Shown: positions 43,496-53,231, counted from the first letter of the stretch. The stretch is 64,000 bases of DNA from Streptomyces sp. NBC_01689 (GCF_036250675.1 NZ_CP109592.1:3658001-3722000), one strand, 5' to 3'. The notes: generated by a model from the letters alone, not told the origin. Numbers and translations: made by a program.

Positions 43496-43731
43496 CCTCC
43501 GTATATCTGGGCCGGTAGGGTTGGGGGCGGCCGTCGCCGTTTCGGGGCGGCCCGGGGCCCGTCCGGCGACGGGCTCCGAGGTCGTGCCGCCGTGACGACG
43601 GCGCGGCCGAGGGCCGGGGTCCAGGTTTTCGGGGGACGAGCGTCGGGGCAGCAGCCCGTGCTCCGCTGTTGATCTGACACCATTCCCCGGGGGCACCGTT
43701 CGGCGGATGGACGGGGCTCGTTTGGAGAGAC

Positions 43732-46700
43732 TTGCGACCAGGGGACGGATGGGACCGCGCAGTGCGGGGCTACGAACGCCAGGAGCGAGAGCCGGCGGCT
43801 GACGTCGACCACCTCTCTCGGTTCGAGGCCGAGATGGAACGGCTGAAGACCGAGCGGGAGAAGGCCGTCCAGCACGCCGAGGACCTCGGCTATCAGGTCG
43901 AGGTGCTGCGCGCCAAGCTGCACGAGGCGCGCCGCAGTCTGGCGACCCGGCCTGCCTACGACAGCGGCGGCGACCTCGGCTACCAGGCCGAGCAGTTGCT
44001 CCGTAATGCCCAGATCCAGGCTGATCAACTGCGCGCCGATGCCGAGCGCGAGATGAGCCAGGCCCGGGCGCAGACGCAGCGCATCCTCCAGGAGCACGCC
44101 GAACAGGCCGCCCGCCTGCAGGCCGAGCTGCACGCCGAGGCCGTCGCACGCCGCCAGCAGCTCGACCAGGAGCTGGCCGAGCGCCGCCAGACCGTCGAGT
44201 CGCACGTCAACGAGAACGTGGCCTGGGCCGAGCAGTTGCGCGCCCGCAGCGAGCAGCAGGCCCGCCGCCTCCTCGACGAGTCGCGGGTGGAGGCCGACCA
44301 GGCGCTGAGCGCCGCCCGCGCGGAGGCGGAGCGGATCGCGGCCGAGGCCCGCCAGCGGCTGACGAACGACGCCGAGTCGGCCCGCGGCGAGGCCGAGGCG
44401 CTGCTGCGCCGGGCCCGCACGGACGCCGAACGGCTGCTGAACGCCGCGTCCACCCAGGCCCAGGAGGCCACCGAGCACGCCGAGCAGCTGCGCAGCTCCA
44501 CGGCGACCGAGTCGGACAGCGCCCGCCGTCAGGCCACCGAGTTGAGCCGGGCCGCCGAGCAGCGGATGACGGCCGCCGAGACGGCGCTGCGCGAGGCGCG
44601 GGCCGAGGCGGACAAGGTCGTCGCCGAGGCGAAGGACACCGCGGCGAAGGCCCTGGCCGGCGCCGAGTCGACCAACGAACAGCGCACCCGTACGGCGAAG
44701 GAGCAGGTCGCCCGGCTGGTCAGCGAGGCGACCAAGGAGGCCGAGACCACCAGGTCCGAGGCCGAGCAGGTGGTCGCGGAGGCCCGCGCCAAGGCCGAGA
44801 AGATCGTCGCGGAGGCCGAGGAGAACGCCCGCAGCCTCACCGCCGAGGAGACCGCCTCGCAGCTGTCCAAGGCGGCCCGTACCGCCGAGGACGTACTCAA
44901 CAAGGCGTCCGAGGACGCCCGGAAGACCACGAAGGCGGCGGCCGACGAGGCGGAGCGGATCCGCACCGAGGCCGAGGCCGAGGCGGACCGGCTGCGCGGC
45001 GAGGCGCACGACATCGCCGAGCAGCTCAAGGGCAGCGCGAAGGACGACACCAAGGAGTACCGCGCCAAGACCGTCGAGCTGCAGGAGGAGGCGCGCCGGC
45101 TGCGCGGTGAGGCCGAGCAGCTGCGTGCCGACGCGAACGCCGAGGGCGAACGCATCCGCAGCGAGGCCCGGCGCGAGGCCGTCCAGCAGATCGAGGAGGC
45201 GGCCAAGACCGCCGAGGAACTGCTCGCGAAGGCCAAGGCGGACGCCGACGAGCTCCGCACGACCGCGACGACCGACAGCGAGCGCGTGCGCACCGAGGCC
45301 ATCGAGCGCGCCACGACGCTGCGCCGGCAGGCCGAGGAGACGCTGGAGCGCACCCGCAAGGAGGCCGAGAACAACCGCGCCGAGGCCGTCGAGCTGGCCG
45401 AGACGATCAAGGCGGAGGCGGAGCGGGCCGCCGAGGTGGCGCGCGAGGACGCCGAGCTGGCCATCGCGGCCCGCCGGACGGAGGCCGCCGAGGAGCTGAC
45501 CCGGCTGCACACCGAGGCCGAGCAGCGGCTCGCCTCGGCCGAGCAGGCGCTGAGCGACGCGCGGGCGGAGGCCGAGCGGATCCGCCGCGAGGCCGTCGAG
45601 GAGACGGAGCGGCTGCGCGCCGAGGCCGCCGAGCGGATCCGTACGCTGCAGGCGCAGGCCGAGGCGGAGGCGGTCCGGCTGCGTGACGAGGCCGCCGCGG
45701 ACGCGTCGGCCTCGCGGGCCGAGGGCGAGAACATCGCCGTCCGGCTGCGTTCGGAGGCCGCGGCGGAGGCCGAGCGGCTGAAGTCGGAGGCCCAGGACAG
45801 CGCCGACCGGGTGCGGGCGGAGGCCCAGGCCGCGGCCGAGCGGCTCGCGACGGAGGGCGCCGAGACCCTGGCCGCCGCCCAGGAGGAGGCCGTCCGGCGT
45901 CGCCGTGAGGCCGAGGAACTCCTCGGTTCGGCACGCCAGGAGGCCGACCAGGAGCGCGAGCGGGCCCGCGAGCAGAGCGAGGAGCTCCTCGCCTCCGCGC
46001 GCAACCGTGTGGAGGAGGCCCAGGCCGAGGCCGTACGGCTGGTCGAGGAGGCCGACCGGCGCGCGACCGAGATGGTCTCGAACGCCGAACAGACCGCGCA
46101 GCAGGTCCGCGACGCCGTGGCCGGGCTGCACGAGCAGGCCCAGGAGGAAATCTCCGGTCTGCGCTCCGCCGCCGAGCACGCGGCGGACCGTACCCGCACC
46201 GAGGCGCAGGAGGAGGCGGACCGGGTCCGCGCCGACGCGTACGCGGAGCGGGAGCGCGCCTCCGAGGACGCCGGGCGTCTGCGGCGGGAGGCGGCCGAGG
46301 AGACGGAGGCCGCCAAGTCCCTTGCGGAGCGCACGGTTTCGGAGGCGATCGCCGAGTCCGAGCGGCTGCGCTCGGAGGCTTCCGACCACGCCCAGCGGGT
46401 GCGCACCGAGGTGTCGGACGCCCTCGCGGGCGCCGACCAGGACGCCTCGCGCACCCGCGCGGAGGCCCGGGAGGACGCGAACCGCATCCGTTCGGACGCT
46501 GCCACGCAGGCGGACACCCTCATCAACGAGGCGCGTTCCGAGGCGGAGCGGCTGACGAACGAGACGAACGCGGAGGCCGAACGGGTCCGCGCCGAATCCA
46601 CCGCCAAGGCCGACCAGTTGGTCTCCGAGGCGACCGGTGACGCGGAGCGGCTGCGCGCGGAGGCCGCCGACACGGTGGGTTCCGCGCAGCAGCACGCCGA

Positions 46701-47613
46701 GCGGATCCGTACCGAGTCCGCGCGGGTCAAGTCCGAGGCGGAGGCGGAGGCGGAGCGGCTCACCTCGGCCGCGCGCGAGGAGGCCGACCGGACGCTGGAC
46801 GCGGCGCGCCAGGAGGCCAACAAGCGGCGCTCCGAGGCGGCCGAGCAGGTCGACACGCTCATCTCGGAGACGGCGTCGGAGGCCGACAAGCTGCTGGCGG
46901 AGGCCCAGCAGAGCGCGCAGAAGACCACGGCGGACGCCGAGGGCCAGGCCGACACGATGGTGGGCGCCGCCCGCAACGAGGCCGAGCGGCTGGTCTCCGA
47001 GGCGACCGTGGAGGGCAACTCCCTTGTGGAGCGGGCCCGTACGGACGCGGACGAGCTGCTGGTCGGCGCGCGCCGGGACGCGACCGCCATAAGGGAGCGG
47101 GCGGAGGAGCTGCGGGACCGGGTCACCTCCGAGATCGAGGAGCTGCACGAGCGGGCCCGCCGTGAGTCGGCCGAGACGATGAAGAACGCCGGCGAGCGCT
47201 GCGACGCGCTCGTGAAGGCGGCCGAGGACCAGCTCGCCGAGGCCGAGGCGAAGGCGAAGGACCTGGTCGCGGAGGCCAACTCCGAGGCGAGCAAGGTGCG
47301 CATCGCGGCCGTCAAGAAGGCCGAGGGGCTCCTCAAGGAGGCCGAGCAGAAGAAGACCTCGCTCGTCGCCGAGGCGACGGAGATCAAGGCCGAGGCGATC
47401 CGGGAGGCGCGGCAGGCGGTCGAGGAGGGCAAGCACGAGCTGGAGGTGCTGGTGCGCCGGCGCTCGGACATCAACGCCGAGATCTCGCGTGTCCAGGACG
47501 TCCTGGAGGCGTTGGAGTCCTTCGAGACCCCGTCGGGCGGCAAGGACGGTGGGGTCAAGGCGGGCGCCACCGCCGGAGGGACCCGTTCGGGTGGCAAGTC
47601 GTCAGAGAGTTAG
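43732..47613 (+). CDS. scy: Scy, coiled-coil polarity scaffold
   Basis: A very long coiled-coil protein of 1293 residues. The N-terminus RGYERQEREPAADVDHLSRF is DivIVA-like; from about residue 50 it is nearly all Ala/Glu/Arg heptad and hendecad repeats such as EAEAERLRSEA and AEQLRADA. Scy sequesters DivIVA and FilP and nucleates new growth points in hyphae. The TTG at 43732 follows GGAGAG at about 4 bases; GTG 43762 (VRGYER) is an equally natural start. filP follows 197 bases downstream. No Cys-rich or catalytic motif occurs. The length is close to the S. coelicolor protein. Confidence 0.93.
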   Translation: MRPGDGWDRAVRGYERQEREPAADVDHLSRFEAEMERLKTEREKAVQHAEDLGYQVEVLRAKLHEARRSLATRPAYDSGGDLGYQAEQLLRNAQIQADQLRADAEREMSQARAQTQRILQEHAEQAARLQAELHAEAVARRQQLDQELAERRQTVESHVNENVAWAEQLRARSEQQARRLLDESRVEADQALSAARAEAERIAAEARQRLTNDAESARGEAEALLRRARTDAERLLNAASTQAQEATEHAEQLRSSTATESDSARRQATELSRAAEQRMTAAETALREARAEADKVVAEAKDTAAKALAGAESTNEQRTRTAKEQVARLVSEATKEAETTRSEAEQVVAEARAKAEKIVAEAEENARSLTAEETASQLSKAARTAEDVLNKASEDARKTTKAAADEAERIRTEAEAEADRLRGEAHDIAEQLKGSAKDDTKEYRAKTVELQEEARRLRGEAEQLRADANAEGERIRSEARREAVQQIEEAAKTAEELLAKAKADADELRTTATTDSERVRTEAIERATTLRRQAEETLERTRKEAENNRAEAVELAETIKAEAERAAEVAREDAELAIAARRTEAAEELTRLHTEAEQRLASAEQALSDARAEAERIRREAVEETERLRAEAAERIRTLQAQAEAEAVRLRDEAAADASASRAEGENIAVRLRSEAAAEAERLKSEAQDSADRVRAEAQAAAERLATEGAETLAAAQEEAVRRRREAEELLGSARQEADQERERAREQSEELLASARNRVEEAQAEAVRLVEEADRRATEMVSNAEQTAQQVRDAVAGLHEQAQEEISGLRSAAEHAADRTRTEAQEEADRVRADAYAERERASEDAGRLRREAAEETEAAKSLAERTVSEAIAESERLRSEASDHAQRVRTEVSDALAGADQDASRTRAEAREDANRIRSDAATQADTLINEARSEAERLTNETNAEAERVRAESTAKADQLVSEATGDAERLRAEAADTVGSAQQHAERIRTESARVKSEAEAEAERLTSAAREEADRTLDAARQEANKRRSEAAEQVDTLISETASEADKLLAEAQQSAQKTTADAEGQADTMVGAARNEAERLVSEATVEGNSLVERARTDADELLVGARRDATAIRERAEELRDRVTSEIEELHERARRESAETMKNAGERCDALVKAAEDQLAEAEAKAKDLVAEANSEASKVRIAAVKKAEGLLKEAEQKKTSLVAEATEIKAEAIREARQAVEEGKHELEVLVRRRSDINAEISRVQDVLEALESFETPSGGKDGGVKAGATAGGTRSGGKSSES

Positions 47614-47809
47614 CGGCCGGGCGCCGGCCAGAAGATCCCATTCCGCACCTTTACGGACCTTTGGTGCGGACTCTGGCAAGCGCTCTGACGGCCGGCCACC
47701 CAAAAGGAGTGTCATTCTCCAGATCAAACACGTATCCGCTCGATGACACACCGCTTTGGCCCCTAGGATTCCCCCTATCACCTCACCGGTCTCATTCGAC
47801 AGGAACCCC

Positions 47810-48745
47810 ATGAGCGACACTTCCCCCTACGGCTTCGAGCTTGTGCGGCGTGGGTACGACCGCGCTCAGGTGGACGAACGCATTTCGAAGCTCGTCTCCG
47901 ACCGTGACAGCGCTCTGGCCCGTATCACCGCTCTCGAGAAGCGCATCGAGGAGCTCCACCTCGAAACGCAGAACGCCCAGGCCCAGGTCACCGACGCCGA
48001 GCCGTCGTACGCGGGTCTCGGCGCGCGGGTCGAGAAGATCCTCCGCCTCGCCGAGGAGGAGGCGAAGGATCTGCGCGACGAGGCGCGTCGCGCGTCCGAG
48101 CAGCACCGTGAGCTCGCCGAGTCGGCCGCCCAGCAGGTCCGCAACGATGCAGAATCGTTCGCTGCGGACCGCAAGTCCAAGGCGGAGGACGAAGGCGTCC
48201 GGATCGTCGAGAAGGCCAAGAGCGACGCCTCTCAGCTGCGCCAGGAGGCGCAGAAGGACGCCCAGTCCAAGCGCGAGGAGGCCGACGCCCTCTTCGAGGA
48301 GACCCGCGCCAAGGCCGCGCAGGCCGCCGCCGACTTCGAGACGAACCTCGCCAAGCGCCGCGAGCAGTCCGAGCGGGACCTGGCCTCGCGTCAGGCCAAG
48401 GCAGAGAAGCGTCTCGCGGAGATCGAGCACCGCGCGGAGCAGCTCCGCCTGGAGGCCGAGAAGCTGCGCACGGACGCCGAGCGCCGCGCCCGCCAGACGG
48501 TGGAGACGGCCCAGCGCCAGGCCGAGGACATCGTGGCCGACGCGAACGCCAAGGCCGACCGGATCCGCTCGGAGTCCGAGCGCGAGCTGGCGGCGCTGAC
48601 GAACCGTCGCGACTCCATCAACGCCCAGCTCACGAACGTCCGCGAGATGCTCGCGACGCTCACGGGCGCCGCGGTGGCCGCCGCGAGCACGCCGGCCGAG
48701 GACGAGCCGATCTCGCGCGGGGTGCCGGCCCAGCAGTCCCGGTAA
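47810..48745 (+). CDS. filP: FilP, intermediate-filament-like coiled-coil protein
   Basis: A 311-residue cytoskeletal protein. The short DivIVA-like head MSDTSPYGFELVRRGYDRAQVDER is followed by coiled coil to about residue 280 and a Pro/Glu-rich tail ending AQQSR. FilP forms networks that stiffen hyphae and interacts with DivIVA and Scy. ATG 47810 has AGGA seven bases upstream. A separate promoter is likely, since a TAGGAT -10-like box lies at 47764-47769. It ends at a strong hairpin. Confidence 0.95.
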   Translation: MSDTSPYGFELVRRGYDRAQVDERISKLVSDRDSALARITALEKRIEELHLETQNAQAQVTDAEPSYAGLGARVEKILRLAEEEAKDLRDEARRASEQHRELAESAAQQVRNDAESFAADRKSKAEDEGVRIVEKAKSDASQLRQEAQKDAQSKREEADALFEETRAKAAQAAADFETNLAKRREQSERDLASRQAKAEKRLAEIEHRAEQLRLEAEKLRTDAERRARQTVETAQRQAEDIVADANAKADRIRSESERELAALTNRRDSINAQLTNVREMLATLTGAAVAAASTPAEDEPISRGVPAQQSR

Positions 48746-48759
48746 CCCGTTCCCGCTCG

Positions 48760-48800
48760 CGGCTGCGGCCCGCGCCCTCCTCGGGTGCGGGCCGCAGCCG
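48760..48800. terminator. filP terminator
   Basis: A 14-bp perfect stem (48760-48773 with 48787-48800) and 13-base loop, beginning 15 bases after the filP stop. Confidence 0.8.
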
Positions 48801-48833
48801 TGTGCGGCGCGCGCCACGGGCACGGCGACGCGC

Positions 48834-48917
48834 GCACGGCGCACCGGGCTCGGCGACTCGGGCACGGCGCATCGGAGGCGGCGGCTCGGGCACGGCGCAC
48901 CGGGCTCGGCGAACCGC
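48834..48917. repeat. Three 28-bp tandem repeats downstream of filP
   Basis: Units 48834-48861, 48862-48889 and 48890-48917 each begin GCACGGCGCA. The first and third are nearly identical; the middle one is diverged. They fill the gap before the ABC ATPase gene at 49019. Function unknown; a similar GGGCACGGCG fragment precedes them. Confidence 0.65.
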
Positions 48918-49018
48918 GCCGCACGCCCCGGCGGCGACGCCGTGAACCCCGGTGAACAAGCGGCAAAGACCCGCTCGCCCGAGTAGCGCGGCCCTGGGCG
49001 CCGCCCTACCGTGGCCGC

Positions 49019-49969
49019 ATGATCGAGCTCGAGGGGCTGACCAAGCGGTACGGCGAGAAGGTGGCGGTCGATCAGCTGTCCTTCACCGTCAGACCGGGCA
49101 TCGTGACGGGGTTCCTCGGGCCCAACGGCGCCGGCAAGTCGACCACCATGCGGATGATGCTCGGGCTCGACCGGCCCACCGCGGGTGACGTACGGATCGA
49201 CGGACAGCACTACGACCATCTCAAGGACCCGCTGAAGTACATCGGCGCCCTGCTCGACGCCAAGGCCATGCACGGGGGCCGCAGCGCCTTCAACCACCTG
49301 CTCTGTCTGGCCCAGAGCAACGGCATCCCGAGGGCCCGGGTGGACGAGGTCCTCGACACGGTGGGACTCACCGCGGTGGCGCGGAAGAAGGCCAAGGGTT
49401 TCTCGCTCGGCATGGGCCAGCGGCTCGGCATCGCGGGCGCGCTCCTCGGCGACCCGCGCATCCTGATGTTCGACGAGCCGGTCAACGGCCTCGACCCCGA
49501 GGGCATCCACTGGATCCGCAACCTGATGAAGTCATTGGCCGCCCAGGGGCGGACCGTCTTCGTGTCCAGCCACCTGATGAGCGAGATGGCGCTCACCGCC
49601 GACCATCTCGTCGTCATCGGACAGGGCCGGCTGCTGGCCGACACGTCCATGGCCGACTTCATCCAGCGCAACTCCCGGTCTTACGTCAGGATCCGCACCC
49701 CGCAGCGCGAACGGCTGCTCGATGCGCTGCACGAGGCCGGGATCACCGTCGTGGAGAGCGGCAGCGGCGCCCTGGAGGTGGACGGCGGCAAGTCCGAGCA
49801 GATCGGTGAGCTGGCCGCGCGTCACCAGCTCGTGCTGCACGAGCTGAGTCCCCAGCAGGCCTCCCTGGAGGAGGCCTTCATGCAGCTGACCGCGGAGTCG
49901 GTGGAATACCACGCGCACTCCGACACCCCGCCCCGCGAATGGGGCGGCGACTGGCGGAAGGAATCCTGA
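49019..49969 (+). CDS. ABC-2 type exporter ATPase, first module
   Basis: A 316-residue ATPase. Walker A GPNGAGKST (about 34-42), signature FSLGMGQRLGIAGAL, Walker B ILMFDEPVNGLDPEG and the H-loop SSHLMSE are all present. TACCGT lies about 11 bases before the ATG, and no ribosome site is seen. The permease follows by two bases. This DrrA/CcmA-like subfamily exports drugs or membrane components; the substrate is unknown. It is a close paralogue of the 53232 gene. Confidence 0.9.
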   Translation: MIELEGLTKRYGEKVAVDQLSFTVRPGIVTGFLGPNGAGKSTTMRMMLGLDRPTAGDVRIDGQHYDHLKDPLKYIGALLDAKAMHGGRSAFNHLLCLAQSNGIPRARVDEVLDTVGLTAVARKKAKGFSLGMGQRLGIAGALLGDPRILMFDEPVNGLDPEGIHWIRNLMKSLAAQGRTVFVSSHLMSEMALTADHLVVIGQGRLLADTSMADFIQRNSRSYVRIRTPQRERLLDALHEAGITVVESGSGALEVDGGKSEQIGELAARHQLVLHELSPQQASLEEAFMQLTAESVEYHAHSDTPPREWGGDWRKES

Positions 49970-49971
49970 GC

Positions 49972-50742
49972 ATGGCGGCCTCCCAGGTCCTCAGGTCCGA
50001 GTGGACCAAGATCCGGTCCGTTGCGTCCACGGTCTGGACACTCGGTCTCGCCGCCGTCGTCACGGTCGCGCTCGGCATCCTGATCTCGCTGCTGTCCAAG
50101 AACGAGTTCGACAAGATGAACACGAAGGACCGGCTCTCCTTCGACCCGACCTACATCAGCTTCGCCGGGATGAGCCTCGGTCAGCTCGCGATGATCGTGT
50201 TCGGCGTGCTCGTGGTCGGCAACGAGTACAGCACCGGCATGATCCGCACCTCGCTCGCGGCCGTCCCGCAGCGCGCCACGTTCCTCGTCAGCAAGGTCGC
50301 GGTGGCGACCGTGCTCGCCTTCGTGGTCGGCATCGTCACCAGCTTCGTCGCGTTCTTCCTCGGCCAGGCGACGCTCGGCACGCACCGGGCGTCGATCGGC
50401 GACCACGGGGTGCTGCGCGCGGTGATCGGCGGCGGGCTGTACATGACGCTCATCGCGGTGTTCTCGATGGGCGTCGCGACGATGCTGCGCAGCCCGATGC
50501 TCTCGCTCGGCATCCTGATGCCGTTCTTCTTCCTGATCTCCAACATCCTCGGCGCGGTCTCCGCGACCAAGAAGATCGGCCGCTATCTGCCCGACCAGGC
50601 CGGCAGCAAGATCATGCGGGTGGTCACCCCGATCGGCGACGACACCCCGTACGGTCCCTGGGGCGGCCTCGCGATCATGGTGCTGTGGGTGGCCGCGGCG
50701 CTCCTGGGCGGCTACGCGGTCCTCAAGAGGCGGGACGCGTAG
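49972..50742 (+). CDS. ABC-2 type exporter permease, first module
   Basis: A 256-residue membrane protein with six hydrophobic segments. It begins with the EWTKIRSVASTVWTL motif, which the second module's permease shares (EWTKIRSVRSTLWTL), and contains VVGNEYSTGMIRTSLAAVPQR, an ABC-2 family mark. It works with the ATPase just upstream. No accessory gene follows on this strand. Confidence 0.9.
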   Translation: MAASQVLRSEWTKIRSVASTVWTLGLAAVVTVALGILISLLSKNEFDKMNTKDRLSFDPTYISFAGMSLGQLAMIVFGVLVVGNEYSTGMIRTSLAAVPQRATFLVSKVAVATVLAFVVGIVTSFVAFFLGQATLGTHRASIGDHGVLRAVIGGGLYMTLIAVFSMGVATMLRSPMLSLGILMPFFFLISNILGAVSATKKIGRYLPDQAGSKIMRVVTPIGDDTPYGPWGGLAIMVLWVAAALLGGYAVLKRRDA

Positions 50743-50846
50743 GCCGGGCGGGACGGGCGGGCGGTCACGGCCGGACACGCCGCCGGTCCGGGACGGGCGG
50801 GCGGTCCGGCGGACAGGGGCGGCCCGGGAGGCGGGCTCGCGGACGG

Positions 50847-51908
50847 TCAGGCGACGGGGCGTGTGACGTCATCGTCGCCCGACGGCGACGGCCCCGGGAT
50901 CAGCCCGTCGAAGTCCGTCCAGCCCTCCCACCGCCACACGTCCCTGTCGGCGTCGGGCTGGAGCGGCACGAAGCGGCCCAGTTCGAAGTCGCCCGCCTCC
51001 AGGTCGAACCAGCGCTCGTCGGCGACCTCGGTGCCCAGACCCACCGTCCGCGCGGTCAGCCGCACCAGCAGCTTCACCCCGTGCGAACCCGTGAGGTCCT
51101 TGCCCTGGATGTTCCTGAAGGGCAGTTCCGGCACCGGCGCCTGGACCGGTATCCACACGGTGAACGGCGCCCCGCGCTCGACCGCGAGCCAGTACCGCTC
51201 GTCGGCGGGCTCCCCCTGGGCGTCCAGGACCTTCAGCCACTGCTTGTAGATGACCAGACTGCCGTCGTGCGGGGAGCGCTCCAGATAGCGCAGATGGGCA
51301 CGGGCGCGCAGATCCACGACGGACAGGTTGTCGAAGCGGTTGTAGAAGCGGACGGCGATGATCGCGTCCTCGCTGTCCGCGTGGCGCCGCGAGTAGCCCG
51401 GGAAGTCGGCGGTCCAGGCGTGCGAGATGCTCGCCCGCTGCCGCCAGACGAAGGGCCGCAGCGCGAACATCTTGATCAGCACGATGCCGAGCAGCACCGC
51501 GGGCACCAGGGCGCCGGTGACGGAGGCGACCGTGGCGAGCAGTTGATGTGCGGTGCTGTCGGGTTCGGGCGACAGACTGTCCGTGCCGACGCTGGCGCGC
51601 AGCACCGCGAGGCTGAGATCGAGCAGCCGCTCCCCGTTCGAGAACCGCTCCGCCATCGACCGCGCGGAGTGCTCGGTCAGGGTCCAGGCCGTCGCGATGA
51701 CGACGGAGAGCCCGGCGAGCGCGCCCAGCGTCATCAGCAGCAGCGCGTGGACGGTCCGTCCGGCGATCCACCAGCGAACGGACGTTCGGAAGCGCGGATG
51801 CGTCCGGCCCCGTCCTGCCGCCGCCCCGCTGTCCGCCCCTTGCCTCGTGCGCCTCAACTCGCAGCCCCCGTAACCGACTTCGCGCCCACTCGTAGAATGG
51901 GACGGCAT
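50847..51908 (-). CDS. Two-TM Kir-channel-like protein with degenerate filter
   Basis: About 353 residues. TM1 is at about 52-76 and TM2 about 122-150. Between them ASVGTDSLSP (105-114) occupies the place of the K+ filter TTVGYGDLSP, keeping its spacing but losing the Gly-Tyr-Gly. Residues about 160-340 form a beta-rich cytosolic domain (AIIAVRFYNRFDNLSVVDLRARAHLRYL) resembling the C-terminal domain of inward rectifiers. The start is uncertain: ATG 51908 or TTG 51857. It may conduct a different ion, act as a regulatory subunit, or be a non-channel that kept the fold. It lies between two ABC exporter modules. Family placement is by eye only. Confidence 0.6.
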   Translation of the reverse strand: MPSHSTSGREVGYGGCELRRTRQGADSGAAAGRGRTHPRFRTSVRWWIAGRTVHALLLMTLGALAGLSVVIATAWTLTEHSARSMAERFSNGERLLDLSLAVLRASVGTDSLSPEPDSTAHQLLATVASVTGALVPAVLLGIVLIKMFALRPFVWRQRASISHAWTADFPGYSRRHADSEDAIIAVRFYNRFDNLSVVDLRARAHLRYLERSPHDGSLVIYKQWLKVLDAQGEPADERYWLAVERGAPFTVWIPVQAPVPELPFRNIQGKDLTGSHGVKLLVRLTARTVGLGTEVADERWFDLEAGDFELGRFVPLQPDADRDVWRWEGWTDFDGLIPGPSPSGDDDVTRPVA

Positions 51909-51909
51909 G
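51893..51909 (+). promoter_or_regulatory. -10 box with leaderless ATG
   Basis: TAGAAT at 51893-51898 is followed 8 bases later by an ATG at 51907 that opens a 25-codon frame ending at 51984, 44 bases before the next gene. No good -35 box is seen. It is the probable promoter of the 52029 gene, divergent from and overlapping the start of the channel-like gene. Confidence 0.45.
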
Positions 51910-52028
51910 ATTCCCGGTGTCCGTTCCGGCCAACCCTGCCGCGGCGGGCGAGAGCGGGCTCCGTCCCGGGTACATCTCGCGTGAAAGGCTGTGCCCGTAT
52001 CGCGCGACCACCCCCGAAGGGCGTCACC

Positions 52029-52919
52029 GTGACGACGAAGGACCGAAGCCTCCAGGCGCTGGGCCTGGACGACGTGCCGGCCAAGCAGCCGCTCACCTAT
52101 CCGGGCCGGCCCACCCCCGAGCCCTCCCTGCTGACCGGCGGCGAGCTGCTCCAGCTCGACGTGCGGCCGCTGCGGCTCGGCGAGTGGTACGTGGAGGAGC
52201 GCGAGGCCCAGCAGCGGCTGGACGAGGCGCTGGCCGACCTCGGCCAGGCCGGCACCGGCAACCGCCATCCGGTGATCGCGGTCGGTTCGAACGCCTCCCC
52301 CGGTCAGGTCGCCCACAAGCTCACCCGGCTCGGCATCCCGGCGGCCGTGCCGATGGTGCCGGTGCGGGTGCGCGGCATCGGGGTGGGGTGCTCCGGGCAC
52401 ATCAGTCCGGCGGGTTACGTGGCGGGGACGCCGTACGTCGACCGGGGCGCGGCGACCACCCTGGTCGTCACCTGGCTGGACCCGACGCAGCTCAAGGCGG
52501 TCGACGACACCGAGTTCCCCGACTACCGGCGCGCGATACTGCCGGGCGACGCGTTCGAGATGACCATGCCGTCCGGGGAGCGGCTCGGCGGCGCGTACAT
52601 CTACTTCAGCGCACACGGCGTGCTGGCGGACCCCGTCACCGGACGGCCGCGGCAGGGCGGCGGCGACCAGGCGGAGCTGCTCGCCGCGCTGCTCACGGAC
52701 TCCGCCCGGCTGCGGGACCTGCTCGGGCCCGACCCGGCCTCCTGGGTACGACGGGCCGGAGCCGACCGCGCGCTGCGCGAGCGGGGCACGCTCGTCTTCG
52801 GTGAGGAGGGCTGGGTCCTGCCGCAGACGGACTTCCTCCCGTACGTCGACGACGCGGCGGAACTGCGCCTGTACGACGACCTGCCGCCCCTGGACGACTC
52901 GCTGCCGGCCCGGGGCTGA
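52029..52919 (+). CDS. Gamma-glutamylcyclotransferase-fold-like hypothetical protein
   Basis: A 296-residue cytosolic protein. Residues about 78-200 contain VIAVGSNASPGQVAHKL, which resembles the YGSN loop of the gamma-glutamylcyclotransferase fold, and later conserved GCSGHISPAGYVAGTPY. I cannot place it in a named family. GTG 52029 follows AAGGG. It is divergent from the channel-like gene and precedes the second ABC module with its own gap of 312 bases. A role in cleaving gamma-glutamyl amides is possible but unproven. Confidence 0.5.
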   Translation: MTTKDRSLQALGLDDVPAKQPLTYPGRPTPEPSLLTGGELLQLDVRPLRLGEWYVEEREAQQRLDEALADLGQAGTGNRHPVIAVGSNASPGQVAHKLTRLGIPAAVPMVPVRVRGIGVGCSGHISPAGYVAGTPYVDRGAATTLVVTWLDPTQLKAVDDTEFPDYRRAILPGDAFEMTMPSGERLGGAYIYFSAHGVLADPVTGRPRQGGGDQAELLAALLTDSARLRDLLGPDPASWVRRAGADRALRERGTLVFGEEGWVLPQTDFLPYVDDAAELRLYDDLPPLDDSLPARG

Positions 52920-53231
52920 CGCCTCACGGGAACACCGGGGCCGACGCCTCCGCCGTCCGCCGGCCGTCGCGCCCCGCCCCGGAGCGGAGGCGCGCGGCCG
53001 CCGTCCCCGCCTCACCGCCCGGCCGGTTTCCGGCCTGACCTGGGACGACGGGTACCTGACAATGGCCGCGGGCCGGAAGTGGATCACCCCGTCGTCCCCG
53101 CCCCGCCCCTCCCCCGCGTGACCTGCACGGTTTTACTTTCTCTTGAGCGGAACCGTCAGCGCCCCGATATCCTCCTAACCCTTACGGGGGCGTGCGCCCC
53201 GACGTCCTGAACCTTTCGATGGGTGCGGAGC
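52920..53231. other. 312-base gap before the second ABC module
   Basis: Apart from the promoter of the next gene I see no feature. The stretch 53125-53190 is AT-richer, with TTGAGC near 53140 and TATCCT near 53166 as a possible -35/-10 pair at 19-base spacing. Confidence 0.4.

Noticed and set aside
43375..47436. 1353-residue minus-strand frame opposite scy
   Set aside because: It is the antisense of the repetitive scy coiled coil; composition is Leu/Gly/Arg-rich with no domain.
44529..47597. 1022-residue minus-strand Ser/Ala-rich frame opposite scy
   Set aside because: Same cause, another antisense frame of repetitive GC-rich codons.
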